From positions 1 through 64,000 of the forward strand of contig NZ_JNYJ01000021.1 of assembly GCF_000716715.1 (NCBI RefSeq): a DNA stretch of 64,000 nucleotides, given 5' to 3'. Below, one piece after another: positions 8,311 to 18,362 of this stretch. This DNA comes from Dactylosporangium aurantiacum (GTDB lineage: Bacteria; Actinomycetota; Actinomycetes; Mycobacteriales; Micromonosporaceae). How positions within the stretch are numbered: position 1 is the stretch's first letter; each line of letters starts with the position of its first letter. A model generated the notes under the pieces. It did no database searches, was not told the DNA's origin, and saw only the letters and a program-made list of their open reading frames with translations. A program made the position numbers and the translations under genes.

Positions 8311-11300
8311 TCAGGAGAAGCTGTTGGGGCCCAGCAACGCCTTCAGATCGCCCTTCAGGGCGGTGGTCGGGTTGACGTGGTACGGGCCGAGCCGCAGCAG
8401 GGTGATCCGCGAGCCGTGGCTCAGCTTCACGTGCACCTCGGCCTTGCCCGGGTGGTTGAGCAGGATCTCCTTGAGCCGGTCGACCAGCGGCGGCGTGCAC
8501 CGGTTCGCCGGCAGCGACAGCACCACCGGCCGGTTCTCGTCGGCGGCGGTGACGTCGGGCATCGACAGGTCCATCGCCATGAGGCGCGGCGTCTCGTCGC
8601 GACGGTCGACGCGGCCCTTGACCACGACGATCGCGTCCTCGGCGATGTACTGCCCGACCAGCTCGTAGGTGTTGGGGAAGAACAGCGCCTCGACGGCACC
8701 GCCGAGGTCCTCCAGCGTCGCCGACGCCCACGGCTTGCCCTGCTTCGTGATGCGCCGCTGCACGCCGGTGAGCATGCCGGCCAGGGTGATCACCGCACCG
8801 TCGGAAACCGACCCGTCCTCCGAGAGGCTGCTGATCGCGGTGTCGGCGGCCTTCGCCAGCACCGACTCCAACCCGAACAGCGGGTGGTCGGACACGTACA
8901 GGCCGAGCATCTCCCGCTCGAAGGTGAGCAGCTCCCGCTTGTCCCACTCGATCTGCGGGATGGCCGCGGTCATGGCCGGCCCGGCGCTGCCCGTGTCGTC
9001 GCTGGCGAACGCGTCGCCGAAGAGGTCGAACTGGCCGATCGCCTCGTTCTTCTTGATGTCGGCGTACGCGTCGATGGCGTCGGCGTGGATGGCGAGCAGC
9101 CCGCGGCGCGGGTGCCCCATCGAGTCGAACGCCCCGGCCTTGATCAGCGACTCGACGGTCTTCTTGTTGCAGGCCACCGCGTCGACCTTGGACAGGAAGT
9201 CGTGGAAGTCCTTGTACGGCGCGGCCTGCCGGCACCGCACGATCGCCTCGACGACGTTGGTGCCGACGTTGCGCACGGCGGCCAGGCCGAAGCGGATGTC
9301 CTTGCCGACCGGGGTGAACGGGCCCGCGGAGGTGTTGACGTCCGGCGGCAGCACCTCGATGCCCATGCGCCGGCACTCCGACAGGTACAGGGCCATCTTG
9401 TCCTTGTCGTCGCCGACGCTGGTCAGCAGCCCGGCCATGTACTCCGCCGGGTAGTTCGCCTTCAGGTACGCCGTCCAGTACGACACCAGCCCGTAGCCGG
9501 CCGTGTGCGCCTTGTTGAACGCGTAGTCGGCGAACGGGACGAGCACGTCCCACAGCTTCTTGATGGCCTCGTCGCTGTACCCGTTGGCCCGCATGCCGTC
9601 GCGGAACGGCACGAACTCCTTCTCCAGGACCTCTTTCTTCTTCTTGCCCATGGCCCGGCGCAGCAGGTCGGCCTGGCCGAGGGTGTAGCCGGCCAGCTTC
9701 TGCGCGGCGCGCTGCACCTGCTCCTGGTAGACGATCAGCCCGTACGTCGGGCCGAGGATCTCCTTGAGCGGCTCCTCCAGCTCCGGGTGGATCGGGGTCA
9801 TCTCCTGCTGCCCGTTCTTGCGCAGCGCGTAGTTGGTGTGCGAGTTGGCACCCATCGGGCCGGGCCGGTACAGCGCGAGGACGGCGGAGATGTCCTCGAA
9901 GTTGTCGGGCTTCATCAGCCGCAGCAGCGAGCGCATCGGGCCGCCGTCGAGCTGGAACACCCCGAGCGTGTCGCCGCGGGCCAGCAGCTCGTAGGCGGCC
10001 TTGTCGTCCAGCGGCAGGCTCAGCAGGTCGAGCTTGATGCCGTGGTTGCGCTCGATGTTCTTGACCGCGTCGTCGATGATCGTCAGGTTGCGCAGGCCGA
10101 GGAAGTCCATCTTCAGCAGCCCGAGCGTCTCGCAGGTCGGGTAGTCGAACTGCGTGATGATCGCGCCGTCGGCGTCGCGGCGCATCAGCGGCACGTGCTC
10201 GATCAGCGGCTCGGCGGACATGATGACGCCGGCGGCGTGCACGCCCGTCTGACGGATCAGGCCCTCGATGCCCTTCGCGGTGTCGACGACCTTCTTCACG
10301 TCGGGGTCGCTGTCGTACAGGGCGCGGAACTCGACCGCCTCGGAGTACCGCGGGTGGTTGGGGTCGAAGATCCCCGACAGCGGGATGTCCTTGCCCATCA
10401 CGGCCGGCGGCATCGCCTTGGTGATCCGGTCGCCGACCGCGAACGGGTAGCCAAGGACCCGCGCCGAGTCCTTGATGGCGGCCTTCGCCTTGATCGTGCC
10501 GAACGTGGCGATCTGCGCGACCCGGTCCTCGCCCCACTTCTCCGTCACGTACCGGATGACGTCGCCGCGCCGGCGCTCGTCGAAGTCGATGTCGATGTCG
10601 GGCATCGAGATACGGTCGGGGTTCAGGAACCGTTCGAAGATCAGGCCGTGCGGCAGCGGGTCGAGGTCGGTGATGCCCATCGCGTACGCGACGAGGCTGC
10701 CCGCCGCCGAGCCACGCCCCGGGCCGACGGCGATGCCCTGGTTCTTCGCCCACAGGATGAAGTCGGACACGACCAGGAAGTACGCCGGGAAGCCCATCTT
10801 GACGATCATGTCGGCCTCGTAGTCGGCCTGACGCTGGTGCTCCTCGTCGATGCCGTCCGGGAACCGGCGCGCCATCCCCCGCGCGACCTCGGCCCGGAAG
10901 AACGACTCCTCGGTCTCGCCCTCCGGCACCGGGAAGCGCGGCATCAGGTTGCGCTCGACGAACATGCCGTCGATGTCGACCCGCTCCGCCACGACGAGCG
11001 TGTTGCGGCACCCCTGCTGCCACAGGTCGGAGCTGTCCACGGCGCGCATCTCGTCGGCGGACTTCAGGTAGTAGCCGGACCCGCCGAACCGGAACCGGTT
11101 CGGGTCGTTGATGTTCGCCGCCGTCTGCACGCACAGCAGCACGTCGTGCGCCTCGGCCTGCGACTGGTGCGTGTAGTGCGAGTCGTTGGTCACCACCGGC
11201 GGGATGCCCAGCCGCTTGGAGATCTCGGTCAGGCCCTCCCGGACCCGCCGCTCGATGTCGAGGCCGTGGTCCATGACCTCCAGGAAGTAGTTCTCCTTGC

Positions 11301-11844
11301 CGAAGATCTCCTGGTACTTCGCGGCCGCCTTCAACGCCTCGTCGAACTGGTCGAGCCGCAGCCGGGTCTGCACCTCGCCCGACGGGCAGCCGGTGGTCGC
11401 CATCAGCCCCTCGGCGTGCTCGGCGATGATCTCCATGTCCATCCGGGGCCACTTCACGAAGTGCCCCTCGATCGACGCGCGCGAGTTCAGCCGGAACAGG
11501 TTGTGCAGGCCGGTCTTGTTCCTCGCCCAGATGGTCTTGTGCGTGTACCCGCCGGAGCCGGACACGTCGTCGTCCTTCTGGTCCGGCCGCCCCCACTTGA
11601 CGCGCTGCTTGTGCAGCCGCGACTCGGGCGCCACGTAGGCCTCCACGCCCAGGATCGGCGTGACCCCGGCGGCCTTGGCCTGCTTGTAGAAGTCGTACGC
11701 CCCGTGCATGTTGCCGTGGTCGGTGATCGCGACGGCGGGCATGCCGAGACGGTTCGCCTCCTTGAACATGTCCTTGAGCCGCGCCGCTCCGTCGAGCATG
11801 GAGTACTCGGTGTGCACGTGGAGATGCACGAACGAGTCAGCCAT
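8311..11844 (-). CDS. dnaE: DNA polymerase III alpha subunit
   Basis: This is the 1177-residue replicative polymerase, of the length usual for DnaE1. The N-terminus is the PHP domain ([15 protein letters not shown], then ITDHGNMHG and GVEAYV). The polymerase active site is [12 protein letters not shown] (near residues 409-420), preceded by [14 protein letters not shown]. Later come the fingers and tandem HhH region ([23 protein letters not shown]) and the C-terminal OB domain ([23 protein letters not shown]). It starts MADSFVHLH, with AGGGGG about 7 bases upstream. It is a single-copy housekeeping gene, here flanked by unrelated genes. Confidence 0.98.
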   Translation of the reverse strand: MADSFVHLHVHTEYSMLDGAARLKDMFKEANRLGMPAVAITDHGNMHGAYDFYKQAKAAGVTPILGVEAYVAPESRLHKQRVKWGRPDQKDDDVSGSGGYTHKTIWARNKTGLHNLFRLNSRASIEGHFVKWPRMDMEIIAEHAEGLMATTGCPSGEVQTRLRLDQFDEALKAAAKYQEIFGKENYFLEVMDHGLDIERRVREGLTEISKRLGIPPVVTNDSHYTHQSQAEAHDVLLCVQTAANINDPNRFRFGGSGYYLKSADEMRAVDSSDLWQQGCRNTLVVAERVDIDGMFVERNLMPRFPVPEGETEESFFRAEVARGMARRFPDGIDEEHQRQADYEADMIVKMGFPAYFLVVSDFILWAKNQGIAVGPGRGSAAGSLVAYAMGITDLDPLPHGLIFERFLNPDRISMPDIDIDFDERRRGDVIRYVTEKWGEDRVAQIATFGTIKAKAAIKDSARVLGYPFAVGDRITKAMPPAVMGKDIPLSGIFDPNHPRYSEAVEFRALYDSDPDVKKVVDTAKGIEGLIRQTGVHAAGVIMSAEPLIEHVPLMRRDADGAIITQFDYPTCETLGLLKMDFLGLRNLTIIDDAVKNIERNHGIKLDLLSLPLDDKAAYELLARGDTLGVFQLDGGPMRSLLRLMKPDNFEDISAVLALYRPGPMGANSHTNYALRKNGQQEMTPIHPELEEPLKEILGPTYGLIVYQEQVQRAAQKLAGYTLGQADLLRRAMGKKKKEVLEKEFVPFRDGMRANGYSDEAIKKLWDVLVPFADYAFNKAHTAGYGLVSYWTAYLKANYPAEYMAGLLTSVGDDKDKMALYLSECRRMGIEVLPPDVNTSAGPFTPVGKDIRFGLAAVRNVGTNVVEAIVRCRQAAPYKDFHDFLSKVDAVACNKKTVESLIKAGAFDSMGHPRRGLLAIHADAIDAYADIKKNEAIGQFDLFGDAFASDDTGSAGPAMTAAIPQIEWDKRELLTFEREMLGLYVSDHPLFGLESVLAKAADTAISSLSEDGSVSDGAVITLAGMLTGVQRRITKQGKPWASATLEDLGGAVEALFFPNTYELVGQYIAEDAIVVVKGRVDRRDETPRLMAMDLSMPDVTAADENRPVVLSLPANRCTPPLVDRLKEILLNHPGKAEVHVKLSHGSRITLLRLGPYHVNPTTALKGDLKALLGPNSFS

Positions 11845-12235
11845 GCTGCGCCCCCTATTTTGCTGTCCCCGATGGTTCCGGCGGGTAGCCTAGCCACCGA
11901 TCAAGATCGACACGCCGACGAGCCGATGTGATCCCTCTTCCGTCGAGCACAGACCCGGGCAAATCGACACCGCCGATGGCGTGACCTGTCCCCCTGTCCC
12001 GACAAGTTTCCGCTGCTCATCGACGATCCGTGACGGTCACTTCACCGCAGCGCGGTGGCGTTCGATGCCCGCCGCCGGGCGTCGGCGGTGTGGTCTTCCG
12101 CGGCGGCCGGCAGCGCCTGGTGATCATCCTCACGGCGCGGGCGCCAGGGGCGTCCGGGGCGGCTTGGGAGCGAGCGTCCGCCGGCCTCGCCGCAGGCGTC
12201 GTCGGGCCCGCACGCCGGGTGTCGCCGCCGTCGGG
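11845..12235. other. 391-bp gap upstream of dnaE
   Basis: This gap holds the dnaE promoter region (its first 100 bases are relatively AT-rich, 11855-11960) and the 3' flank of the SWIM gene. Open frames crossing it on both strands lack plausible starts and protein-like composition. No RNA gene, terminator with a T-run or repeat was seen. Confidence 0.4.
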
Positions 12236-14467
12236 TCACAGCAGCTCGAGGGTGACCAGCAGGCGGACGTACGCGTCGACCCACAGGCCGGCGGTCTGCG
12301 TGTCCGGGTCCGGTCCGAGGCCGGCCCGCAGCGCCCCGACGGCGGCGGCGCAGCGGTGCAGGCCCACCCGTGTGAGGGCGTCACCCGCGTCGCGCAACCG
12401 GTCACCGAACGTCGGCGGCAGCATCCGCAGCCCGCGGTGCGGCACCTCGGCCAGCAGCGCCGCCGCCGCGTCGACCGCCTGCCGCAGCGGGTCGCCGCCG
12501 GGCACGGGGGCGCCGTCGATGCGCAGCCCGGCCGCCGGCGCCAGGTCGGGCACGACGACCTCGCCGTCGCCGACCGCGATGGCGAGCGGTTCGATCAGGA
12601 TCTCGCCGCTGCTGCGGCTGACCGTACCCGCGACGGCACGCACCGTCCCCGACAGCGCCGCCGCGATCGCGTCCAGGGCGCCCGGCGCCGCCGCCGAGTG
12701 GGTCGCGGTGACCGTCGCGACACCGCCGGCCGGGTCGGCGACGAGCGCGTCGAGCCGTTGGGCGCCGGGGGCGTACCGCAGCGACCGCACCTCGGCGACC
12801 TCCAGAACGCGGACGAGTTCGGCCTCGACCCTGGGCCGCACGACCCGCGGCGGCAACCGGTCCAGCTGCGCGGCGAGGACCCGCACGTCCCGCACGACGA
12901 GCGCCTCCGGCAACGACGTCCACAACCCTTGCGACGGCGTGACGGTCGTCTTCGCGATCCTGCTGGTGGCGAGCCGGACCGTGCGGCTGGCGCTGCGGAT
13001 CGCGGACTCGGTGACGACGTTGCCGGCCGCCAGCTGCGCGACGGTCGCCCCGCCGATGCGCCGCCCGCCGATCCCCGTGCCGCTCCCTGTGCCGCTGCCC
13101 GTGCCGCTCCCTGTGCCGCTGCCCGTGCCGCTCCCCGTGCCGCTCCCCGTGCCGCTCCCCGTGCCGCTCCCCGTGCCGCTCCCCGTGCCGCTGCCCGGGC
13201 CGCTCGCCGCGTCGGGGAACGTCCGGCGCAGCACGAGCACCGTCGCGCTGTCGGCGTGCGCGAAGTAGATCTCCACCTGCCGGTCGGTGTCGCCCACCAC
13301 GCGGACCCGGCAGCCGAGCCCGTCGAGGCGTGCCCGGCGCATCGGTGTCTCCGCCGCCTCCTGGGTGCCGAGCACCCTGGCCCGCAGGCTCGCCCCGCGG
13401 TTCGTGACCGCCCGGTGCCGGGCGTGCAGCTCGGCGACCAGCCCCGCGAGCCGTTCGTGGCTGTACGCCCCGGCGCGCTGCCCGTACGCGGCGAGCTGCT
13501 CCTCCAGGTCGCCGACCGCGAGCAGCGGCCACCGCAGCCCGGCCCGGTCCAGCCGCTGCCGCACCTCGGCGACCGCGCCGGCCAGCCCGGGCCCGACGTG
13601 CGCCGCCCCGGTCAGCAGGACCTCGTCGGCGAGGCGCAGCGCCGCCTCGAGGGACCCGTCGGCCGCGCCGCCACCCGTCTCCGGCCCGCCGACGTCGACC
13701 TGCACGTCCGGCTCCCCGGGAGCGGTGGCGTCGGCGACCCGGAACGCCCACACGGCAAGCGCCAGCACGTCGTCCCGCGCCCCGGCGACGGCATCGGTGT
13801 GCACGAACCCGAGATCCATCGGGACGAGGAACCGCACAGTCGCGGCGCCGAGCTCCACCCGCGGCGCGGGATCCGCGGCGGTGGGGCGGTGGACGCGGGC
13901 GACGTACCCGGCCCGGTGCGTGCGCCGGGCGGTGGCCAGCCGACGGGCACCGATGCGGGCTTCGAGCTGCTCGTCGGTGAACGTCCCCGGCGACCACGCC
14001 GCCACCGGCCCGGAGCCCGCGCTGTTCGTGCCGGCGCCGCCCGCCCTTGCGCCGCCGGCCTTCGCACCGTCCACCTCAACGTGGCCCGTCCCGGCGGTGC
14101 CAGCCTTCGCGCCGTCCGGCTCGGCAAGGTCCGTCCCGGCGGTGCCAGCCTTCGCGCCGTCCGCCTCGACGGGGGACGTCCCGGCGGCGGCGCTTGTCTG
14201 ATACGCCAGCACCAGCCCCACCACGTGCCGGCACACGCCGGTCGCGCCGCAGGTGCAGGTGCCGCGGTCCAGGCCGCCCGGTGGCAGCGCCGTCTGCGGG
14301 CCGTCCTGGTACACCCCGCGCACCGTGCCCTCGGCATCCACCGTCACCGCCGGCGGTGCCGCCTCCACCTCGCGCGTCGCCCGTTTCACCAGGCCGCGGT
14401 TGGTCAGCGCGGCGAGCGCGTCCGGGGTCAGCGCCAACAGGTCCGCTCTCACCGGCTCCTCCACCAC
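12236..14467 (-). CDS. SWIM zinc-finger protein of a MoxR/VWA cluster
   Basis: A 743-residue protein whose SWIM finger is CTCGATGVCRH (CxCx5CxH, residues about 71-81), a Zn-binding module for nucleic acid or protein contacts. Downstream are an Ala/Gly-rich tract with three AKAG-type repeats (14044-14170), a central domain of unknown type, a pure Gly/Ser/Thr tract at residues 422-465, and a large C-terminal domain. It is the last gene of the cluster after VWA, DUF5682 and MoxR genes, like yehQ beside yehL/M/P in E. coli (recalled, not searched). The start is GTG 14467, with GTG 14464 next to it. Its biochemical role is unknown. Confidence 0.8.
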   Translation of the reverse strand: MVEEPVRADLLALTPDALAALTNRGLVKRATREVEAAPPAVTVDAEGTVRGVYQDGPQTALPPGGLDRGTCTCGATGVCRHVVGLVLAYQTSAAAGTSPVEADGAKAGTAGTDLAEPDGAKAGTAGTGHVEVDGAKAGGARAGGAGTNSAGSGPVAAWSPGTFTDEQLEARIGARRLATARRTHRAGYVARVHRPTAADPAPRVELGAATVRFLVPMDLGFVHTDAVAGARDDVLALAVWAFRVADATAPGEPDVQVDVGGPETGGGAADGSLEAALRLADEVLLTGAAHVGPGLAGAVAEVRQRLDRAGLRWPLLAVGDLEEQLAAYGQRAGAYSHERLAGLVAELHARHRAVTNRGASLRARVLGTQEAAETPMRRARLDGLGCRVRVVGDTDRQVEIYFAHADSATVLVLRRTFPDAASGPGSGTGSGTGSGTGSGTGSGTGSGTGSGTGSGTGSGTGSGTGIGGRRIGGATVAQLAAGNVVTESAIRSASRTVRLATSRIAKTTVTPSQGLWTSLPEALVVRDVRVLAAQLDRLPPRVVRPRVEAELVRVLEVAEVRSLRYAPGAQRLDALVADPAGGVATVTATHSAAAPGALDAIAAALSGTVRAVAGTVSRSSGEILIEPLAIAVGDGEVVVPDLAPAAGLRIDGAPVPGGDPLRQAVDAAAALLAEVPHRGLRMLPPTFGDRLRDAGDALTRVGLHRCAAAVGALRAGLGPDPDTQTAGLWVDAYVRLLVTLELL
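13074..13197. repeat. 12-bp tandem repeat in the SWIM gene
   Basis: About ten copies of a 12-bp unit (CCCGTGCCGCTC, with CTGTG or CTGCC variants) read on the minus strand as Gly-Ser-Gly-Thr repeats. It is in frame and forms a flexible linker; copy number should vary by slippage. Confidence 0.9.
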
Positions 14468-14513
14468 GCCGGTCCGCTCTCCCGGCTGCCCGCCCCGCCA
14501 AGCTCGTCCGTTC

Positions 14514-15755
14514 TCACCGGCCCACCTGCTCCGCCACGAACGCCGCCAGCTCCCCGGGCGTCATCGCGCCGACGGCCGCGCCGGCGTCGGCGAGGCGCTG
14601 GCCCAGGTCCCGGTCGAACGCGGGATCGGCGTCCTCGTCCAGCGCCGCCAGGCACAGCACCTTCGTGCCCTGCCCGGCGAGGTCGCCGACCAGTCGCACC
14701 AGGCGTTCGCTGCCGCCGGTGCCCTCGTACAGGTCGCTGATCAGCACCAGGATCGCGCGCCGCGGCTGCTCGATCAGGCCGGCACCGTAGGCGACCGCCT
14801 GGGCGATGTCGGTGCCGCCGCCGAGCTGGACCTTCATCAACAGCTCGACCGGGTCGTCGACGTCGGCGGTCAGGTCGACCACGGCCGTGTCGAACGCGAC
14901 CAGGTGCGTCTTGACGCCCGGCAGCCCCCACAGGCACGCCGCGGTGACGGCGGAGTGGATGACGCTGCCGGTCATCGATCCGGACTGGTCGACCAGCAGG
15001 ATGACCTGCCACTGGTCCAGGTGCCGGCGGGTACGCGCGACGAAGTACGCCGTCTCGACATACACCTTGCGCTCCTGCGGCTGGTAGTGGCTCAGGTTGG
15101 CGCGCAGGGTGCGGCGGATGTCGAAGTTGCGCGCCACCTTGAACCGGCTGGCGTTGCGGGACCGCGCCCCGGAGAACGCGTGCCGCACCTGCGTGGCCAG
15201 CCGCTCCATCAGCTGCCGCACCACCGTCTCGACGATGCGGCGGGCCAGCAGCAGCACGTCGGGGTTCATCAGGTGCTTGGTGCGCAGGACCGCCTTGAGC
15301 AGTGTCGGGTTGGGCTCGATCCGGGCGAGCACCGCAGGATCGGTGACGACGTCGTGGATCTGGTACCGCTCAACGGCGTCACGCTGCAACCGCTCCACCG
15401 TCTCCTTGGGAAACAGCGTCGTGATCCCGTCCAGCCAGTCGACGGTGGTCACCAGCGACGGGCCGTCGCCGCCGTGGCGGGTCTGCCGGATGCCGCGTCG
15501 TTCGAGGTCCTCGTCGCGGCCGTACAGCCAGTCGAGCGCCGCGTCCCGTCCGCCACCGGCGTCGCTGAGCTGCCCGCCGGCCATGACGGAGTGGCCCGGC
15601 TCGCCGAGTACGAGCCGCCAACGCTCCAGCGCCGCGAGCCGCTCCTGCACGGCGAGCTGCTCCGGCGCGGCGAGCTCCTCCTGCGCCGCGAGCCGCTGCT
15701 GCGCCGGGAGCCGCTCCTGCGCCGTGGCGTCGCCGTCGTGGTCCGGCATCGTCAT
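14514..15755 (-). CDS. VWA domain protein partnering a MoxR ATPase
   Basis: A 413-residue cytoplasmic protein. The C-terminal half is a von Willebrand A domain with an intact MIDAS: DQSGSM (about residue 255), then a Thr and a later Asp (GGGTD, LISDLYEG). The N-terminus (residues 12-45) is a run of six-residue Gln/Glu/Leu/Ala repeats likely to form a helix. A helical region follows. VWA proteins of this kind are substrate adaptors for MoxR AAA ATPases, and such an ATPase is encoded two genes upstream. Its ATG overlaps the stop of the DUF5682 gene (ATGA), so the two are translated together. Confidence 0.88.
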   Translation of the reverse strand: MTMPDHDGDATAQERLPAQQRLAAQEELAAPEQLAVQERLAALERWRLVLGEPGHSVMAGGQLSDAGGGRDAALDWLYGRDEDLERRGIRQTRHGGDGPSLVTTVDWLDGITTLFPKETVERLQRDAVERYQIHDVVTDPAVLARIEPNPTLLKAVLRTKHLMNPDVLLLARRIVETVVRQLMERLATQVRHAFSGARSRNASRFKVARNFDIRRTLRANLSHYQPQERKVYVETAYFVARTRRHLDQWQVILLVDQSGSMTGSVIHSAVTAACLWGLPGVKTHLVAFDTAVVDLTADVDDPVELLMKVQLGGGTDIAQAVAYGAGLIEQPRRAILVLISDLYEGTGGSERLVRLVGDLAGQGTKVLCLAALDEDADPAFDRDLGQRLADAGAAVGAMTPGELAAFVAEQVGR

Positions 15756-18352
15756 GCCAGCAGCCCTTCGCGGGTGAGGACCTCGTCGACGCGCGCCTCC
15801 AGCTCGGCCGCAGCGGCGGTGAGCACGGGGTCGGCGGCGGGTGTCCGCAGCAGCGACCGCCCGGACCCGCGCATCCCCCGGCGGGCGAGCAGGTGCCCGG
15901 CGACGGTCTCGCGTTCCCGGGGCGGGAAGTACGCGAACGCCTGCCGCAACGCCGGCAACGCGATCAGGAACTCGGCCTCGCCCATGCCGCTGACGAGGTC
16001 GTCGAGCACGTCCAGGACCCGCGGCGTGTGCAGCACCTCCTCGCGCGCGACCCCGAACAGCCCGGCGAGCCAGTCCCCGACCGTGCCCGGCGTCGCCGCG
16101 CCGCGCACCGCCCGGACCGGATCGTCGAGGATGCCGTCCGCGTCGGCGCTCGCCACGCCGCCGCCCACCGCGCCGCCGCCCACCACGCCGCCGCCCACCA
16201 CGCCGCCACCGCCCGCCGCGACGCCGTCGCCCACCGCGCCGCCGTCGCCCACCGCGACGCCGTCGCCCACCGCGCCGCCGTCGCCCACCGCGCCGCCGTC
16301 GCCCACCGCGCCGCCGTCGCCCACCGCGCCGCCGTCGCCCACCGCGCCGCCACCGCCCGCCGCGCCGCCGTCGCCCGCCGCGCCGCCGTCGCCCACCGCG
16401 CCGCCACCGCCCGCCGCGCCGCCACCGGCCGCCGTGCCGCCGACCGGCCCGCTCGCGCCGTCCGCCGCGCCGCCCACCGACCAGCCGAAGCCATACGCGG
16501 CCCCGCGCAGGTCGGGTGGCGCTTCACGATCCGCGGCCACCCGGCGCATCACGTCGAGCGCGACCTGCCGGTCCAGCCCGAGCCGCCGCCCCGCGTGCAC
16601 CATCGTGTCGCGCACGGCGACGATCGCGTCGATGCGGGCCGGTTCCGCCGGGGCGGTGCCGCCGCGTACCCCTTCCGCCAGCCACAACGCCCGCCGCTGC
16701 GCGGCGCCGATCACCGTGCCGAGGGGTGCGCTGCCGGCGGTGCCCAGCAGCCGGTCGTGGCGCCACAGGGCGAGCACGACCGCGAGCAGGCGGCCGAGGG
16801 CACCCAGGTCGGCGGCGGTGCCGACGGCGGCGTCGAGGTCGCGCAGGACCTGGTCGGACAGCCGCACCGTGCCGCACAGCGCGGCGTCGAACAGGGCGTC
16901 GGCGAGCCCCGCGACGTCGGCGCCGCGGATGCGTTCGGCCAGCGCGGCCGCGGCCGCCTCGTGCAGGGTCGCGCCGTACGCGCCGGCCTCGATCAACGCG
17001 ACCAGCCGGTGCTCGTGCACGCTGACGTCCCACCGCTCCTCCAGCACCGGGTCGACCCCGGTGCGTGGTCCCCGTCGCCGGGTGAACCCCGGGATCCCGA
17101 GCACCCGCAGGCGGTGCAGCAGCCGGCTGCGGCGCAGGCCGTCGTCCTCGGTGAGGGCGAGGGTGACGGTCCGGTCACCGCCGAGCCCTTCACGCTCCAG
17201 ATCGGCGTCGGCGTCGTGGACGAGCGGCGGCAGCGGCGTCGACGGATGCAGCCGGCCGACCCGGGACCCGCTGAGCGCGGCGACCATCTCCACGACCACC
17301 GGGTGGGTGCCGGCCCGCAGCCGCCCGCGGGTCGCCCACGGCAGCGGCTCGTCGAGCGCGTCGTGGACGAGCGCCCCGGCGAGCCCGTCCAGCACGTCGG
17401 TGCGCCCGGGGTGCTGGTGGCCGCGGACCAGCGCCAGGCCCGCGGCGGACGCGGTCGCGGCGATGAGGTCCGCCGTCGACGCCCGCTGCCGGCGCTCCCG
17501 GAGCCGGCCCACGACGGCGGTGACGAGCTGGTCGGCGGCGTGCCGCGGCCCGCCCTCCCACAGCTGCTGGTAGTACTCCGGCGAGGGCATCCCCGACTGG
17601 TACCCGTCGAACGCGTCGAGCCGCCGGAACGAGTACGGCACCAGGTAGCTGCCGCCGACTGCCCCTTCCGGCAGCCGCGGCACCTCGGGCCAGCCGGTGT
17701 CCGCGCCGTCCGCCGCGGCGACCAGCCGGATCAGCGCCGGCCGGTGGAACCCGCCGGTGACCACGACGATGGGCCGGTCCCCCGCGTCGGCGGCCGCCGC
17801 GCGGATCCAGCGCGCCATGTACGCCTCGCGGCTCGCGTCGCCCTCACTCACCGGGGTCTCGCCGCGCAGCAGGTCGAAGTAGGCGGCGAGGCGCTCGGCG
17901 AGCCCGTCGTCGGGCGGGATCTCGAACAGGTGGTCCCACAACGCGTCGACGTTGTCGACGGCGAACGTGACGCAGAGCCGGTCGACGACCTCGGCGTAGC
18001 GCTGCTCGGCGTCGGCGTACCGGTTCTCCCGCGCGGCGAGCGCCGGGTCCCACGACGGCAGGTCGATGAACCGGACCTGCGCCCCGGCGCGGTGGCCCTC
18101 GTGCAGCGCGACCCACTCCGGGGAGTACGCGCAGAACGGCGCCCACGAGCCGGACTGCCGGTCGTCGTCGCGGTAGCTGCTGAACACCGCGACCGGCAGG
18201 TCATGGCCGAGCAGCAGCTCACCGATCCGGTCGTTCATGTCGGCGGGGCCTTCGACGAGCACGTGCGCGGGCCGCAGCGCCGCGATCGTGCCGGCGACCA
18301 GCCGCGCGCACGCGGGGCTGTGGTGCCGCACGCCGATGAACGTCGTGGTCAT
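15752..18352 (-). CDS. DUF5682-like protein of the MoxR/VWA cluster
   Basis: An 866-residue protein beginning MTTTFIGVRHHSPACA and continuing VLVEGPADMND, a signature of the DUF5682 family that accompanies MoxR-VWA-SWIM genes (E. coli YehM-like, recalled). The N-terminal 300 residues contain several His/Glu/Asp clusters (RHHSP, EGPAD, GGFHRP) resembling the TraB/erythromycin-esterase type of putative hydrolase, though no activity is known. Residues about 635-735 are a Gly/Ala/Val/Asp tract built of six-residue repeats. The C-terminus is helical. It starts 10 bp after the MoxR gene and overlaps the VWA gene by 4 bp. Confidence 0.8.
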   Translation of the reverse strand: MTTTFIGVRHHSPACARLVAGTIAALRPAHVLVEGPADMNDRIGELLLGHDLPVAVFSSYRDDDRQSGSWAPFCAYSPEWVALHEGHRAGAQVRFIDLPSWDPALAARENRYADAEQRYAEVVDRLCVTFAVDNVDALWDHLFEIPPDDGLAERLAAYFDLLRGETPVSEGDASREAYMARWIRAAAADAGDRPIVVVTGGFHRPALIRLVAAADGADTGWPEVPRLPEGAVGGSYLVPYSFRRLDAFDGYQSGMPSPEYYQQLWEGGPRHAADQLVTAVVGRLRERRQRASTADLIAATASAAGLALVRGHQHPGRTDVLDGLAGALVHDALDEPLPWATRGRLRAGTHPVVVEMVAALSGSRVGRLHPSTPLPPLVHDADADLEREGLGGDRTVTLALTEDDGLRRSRLLHRLRVLGIPGFTRRRGPRTGVDPVLEERWDVSVHEHRLVALIEAGAYGATLHEAAAAALAERIRGADVAGLADALFDAALCGTVRLSDQVLRDLDAAVGTAADLGALGRLLAVVLALWRHDRLLGTAGSAPLGTVIGAAQRRALWLAEGVRGGTAPAEPARIDAIVAVRDTMVHAGRRLGLDRQVALDVMRRVAADREAPPDLRGAAYGFGWSVGGAADGASGPVGGTAAGGGAAGGGGAVGDGGAAGDGGAAGGGGAVGDGGAVGDGGAVGDGGAVGDGGAVGDGVAVGDGGAVGDGVAAGGGGVVGGGVVGGGAVGGGVASADADGILDDPVRAVRGAATPGTVGDWLAGLFGVAREEVLHTPRVLDVLDDLVSGMGEAEFLIALPALRQAFAYFPPRERETVAGHLLARRGMRGSGRSLLRTPAADPVLTAAAAELEARVDEVLTREGLLA
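16141..16440. repeat. low-complexity tandem repeat in the DUF5682 gene
   Basis: About 300 bp of imperfect 18-bp repeats encode Gly-Asp-Gly-Gly-Ala-Val and variants. The tract stays in frame, so it is a long flexible insert rather than a break in the gene. Confidence 0.9.
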
Positions 18353-18362
18353 CGTGCCCGCC

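Noticed and set aside
8122..11931. 1269-codon open frame opposite dnaE
   Set aside because: It is the GC-driven antisense shadow of dnaE, rich in Arg, Val and His with no motif.
13074..16440. Tandem repeats as a possible CRISPR array
   Set aside because: Units are 12 and 18 bp, without spacers, in frame inside genes; no cas gene in the window.
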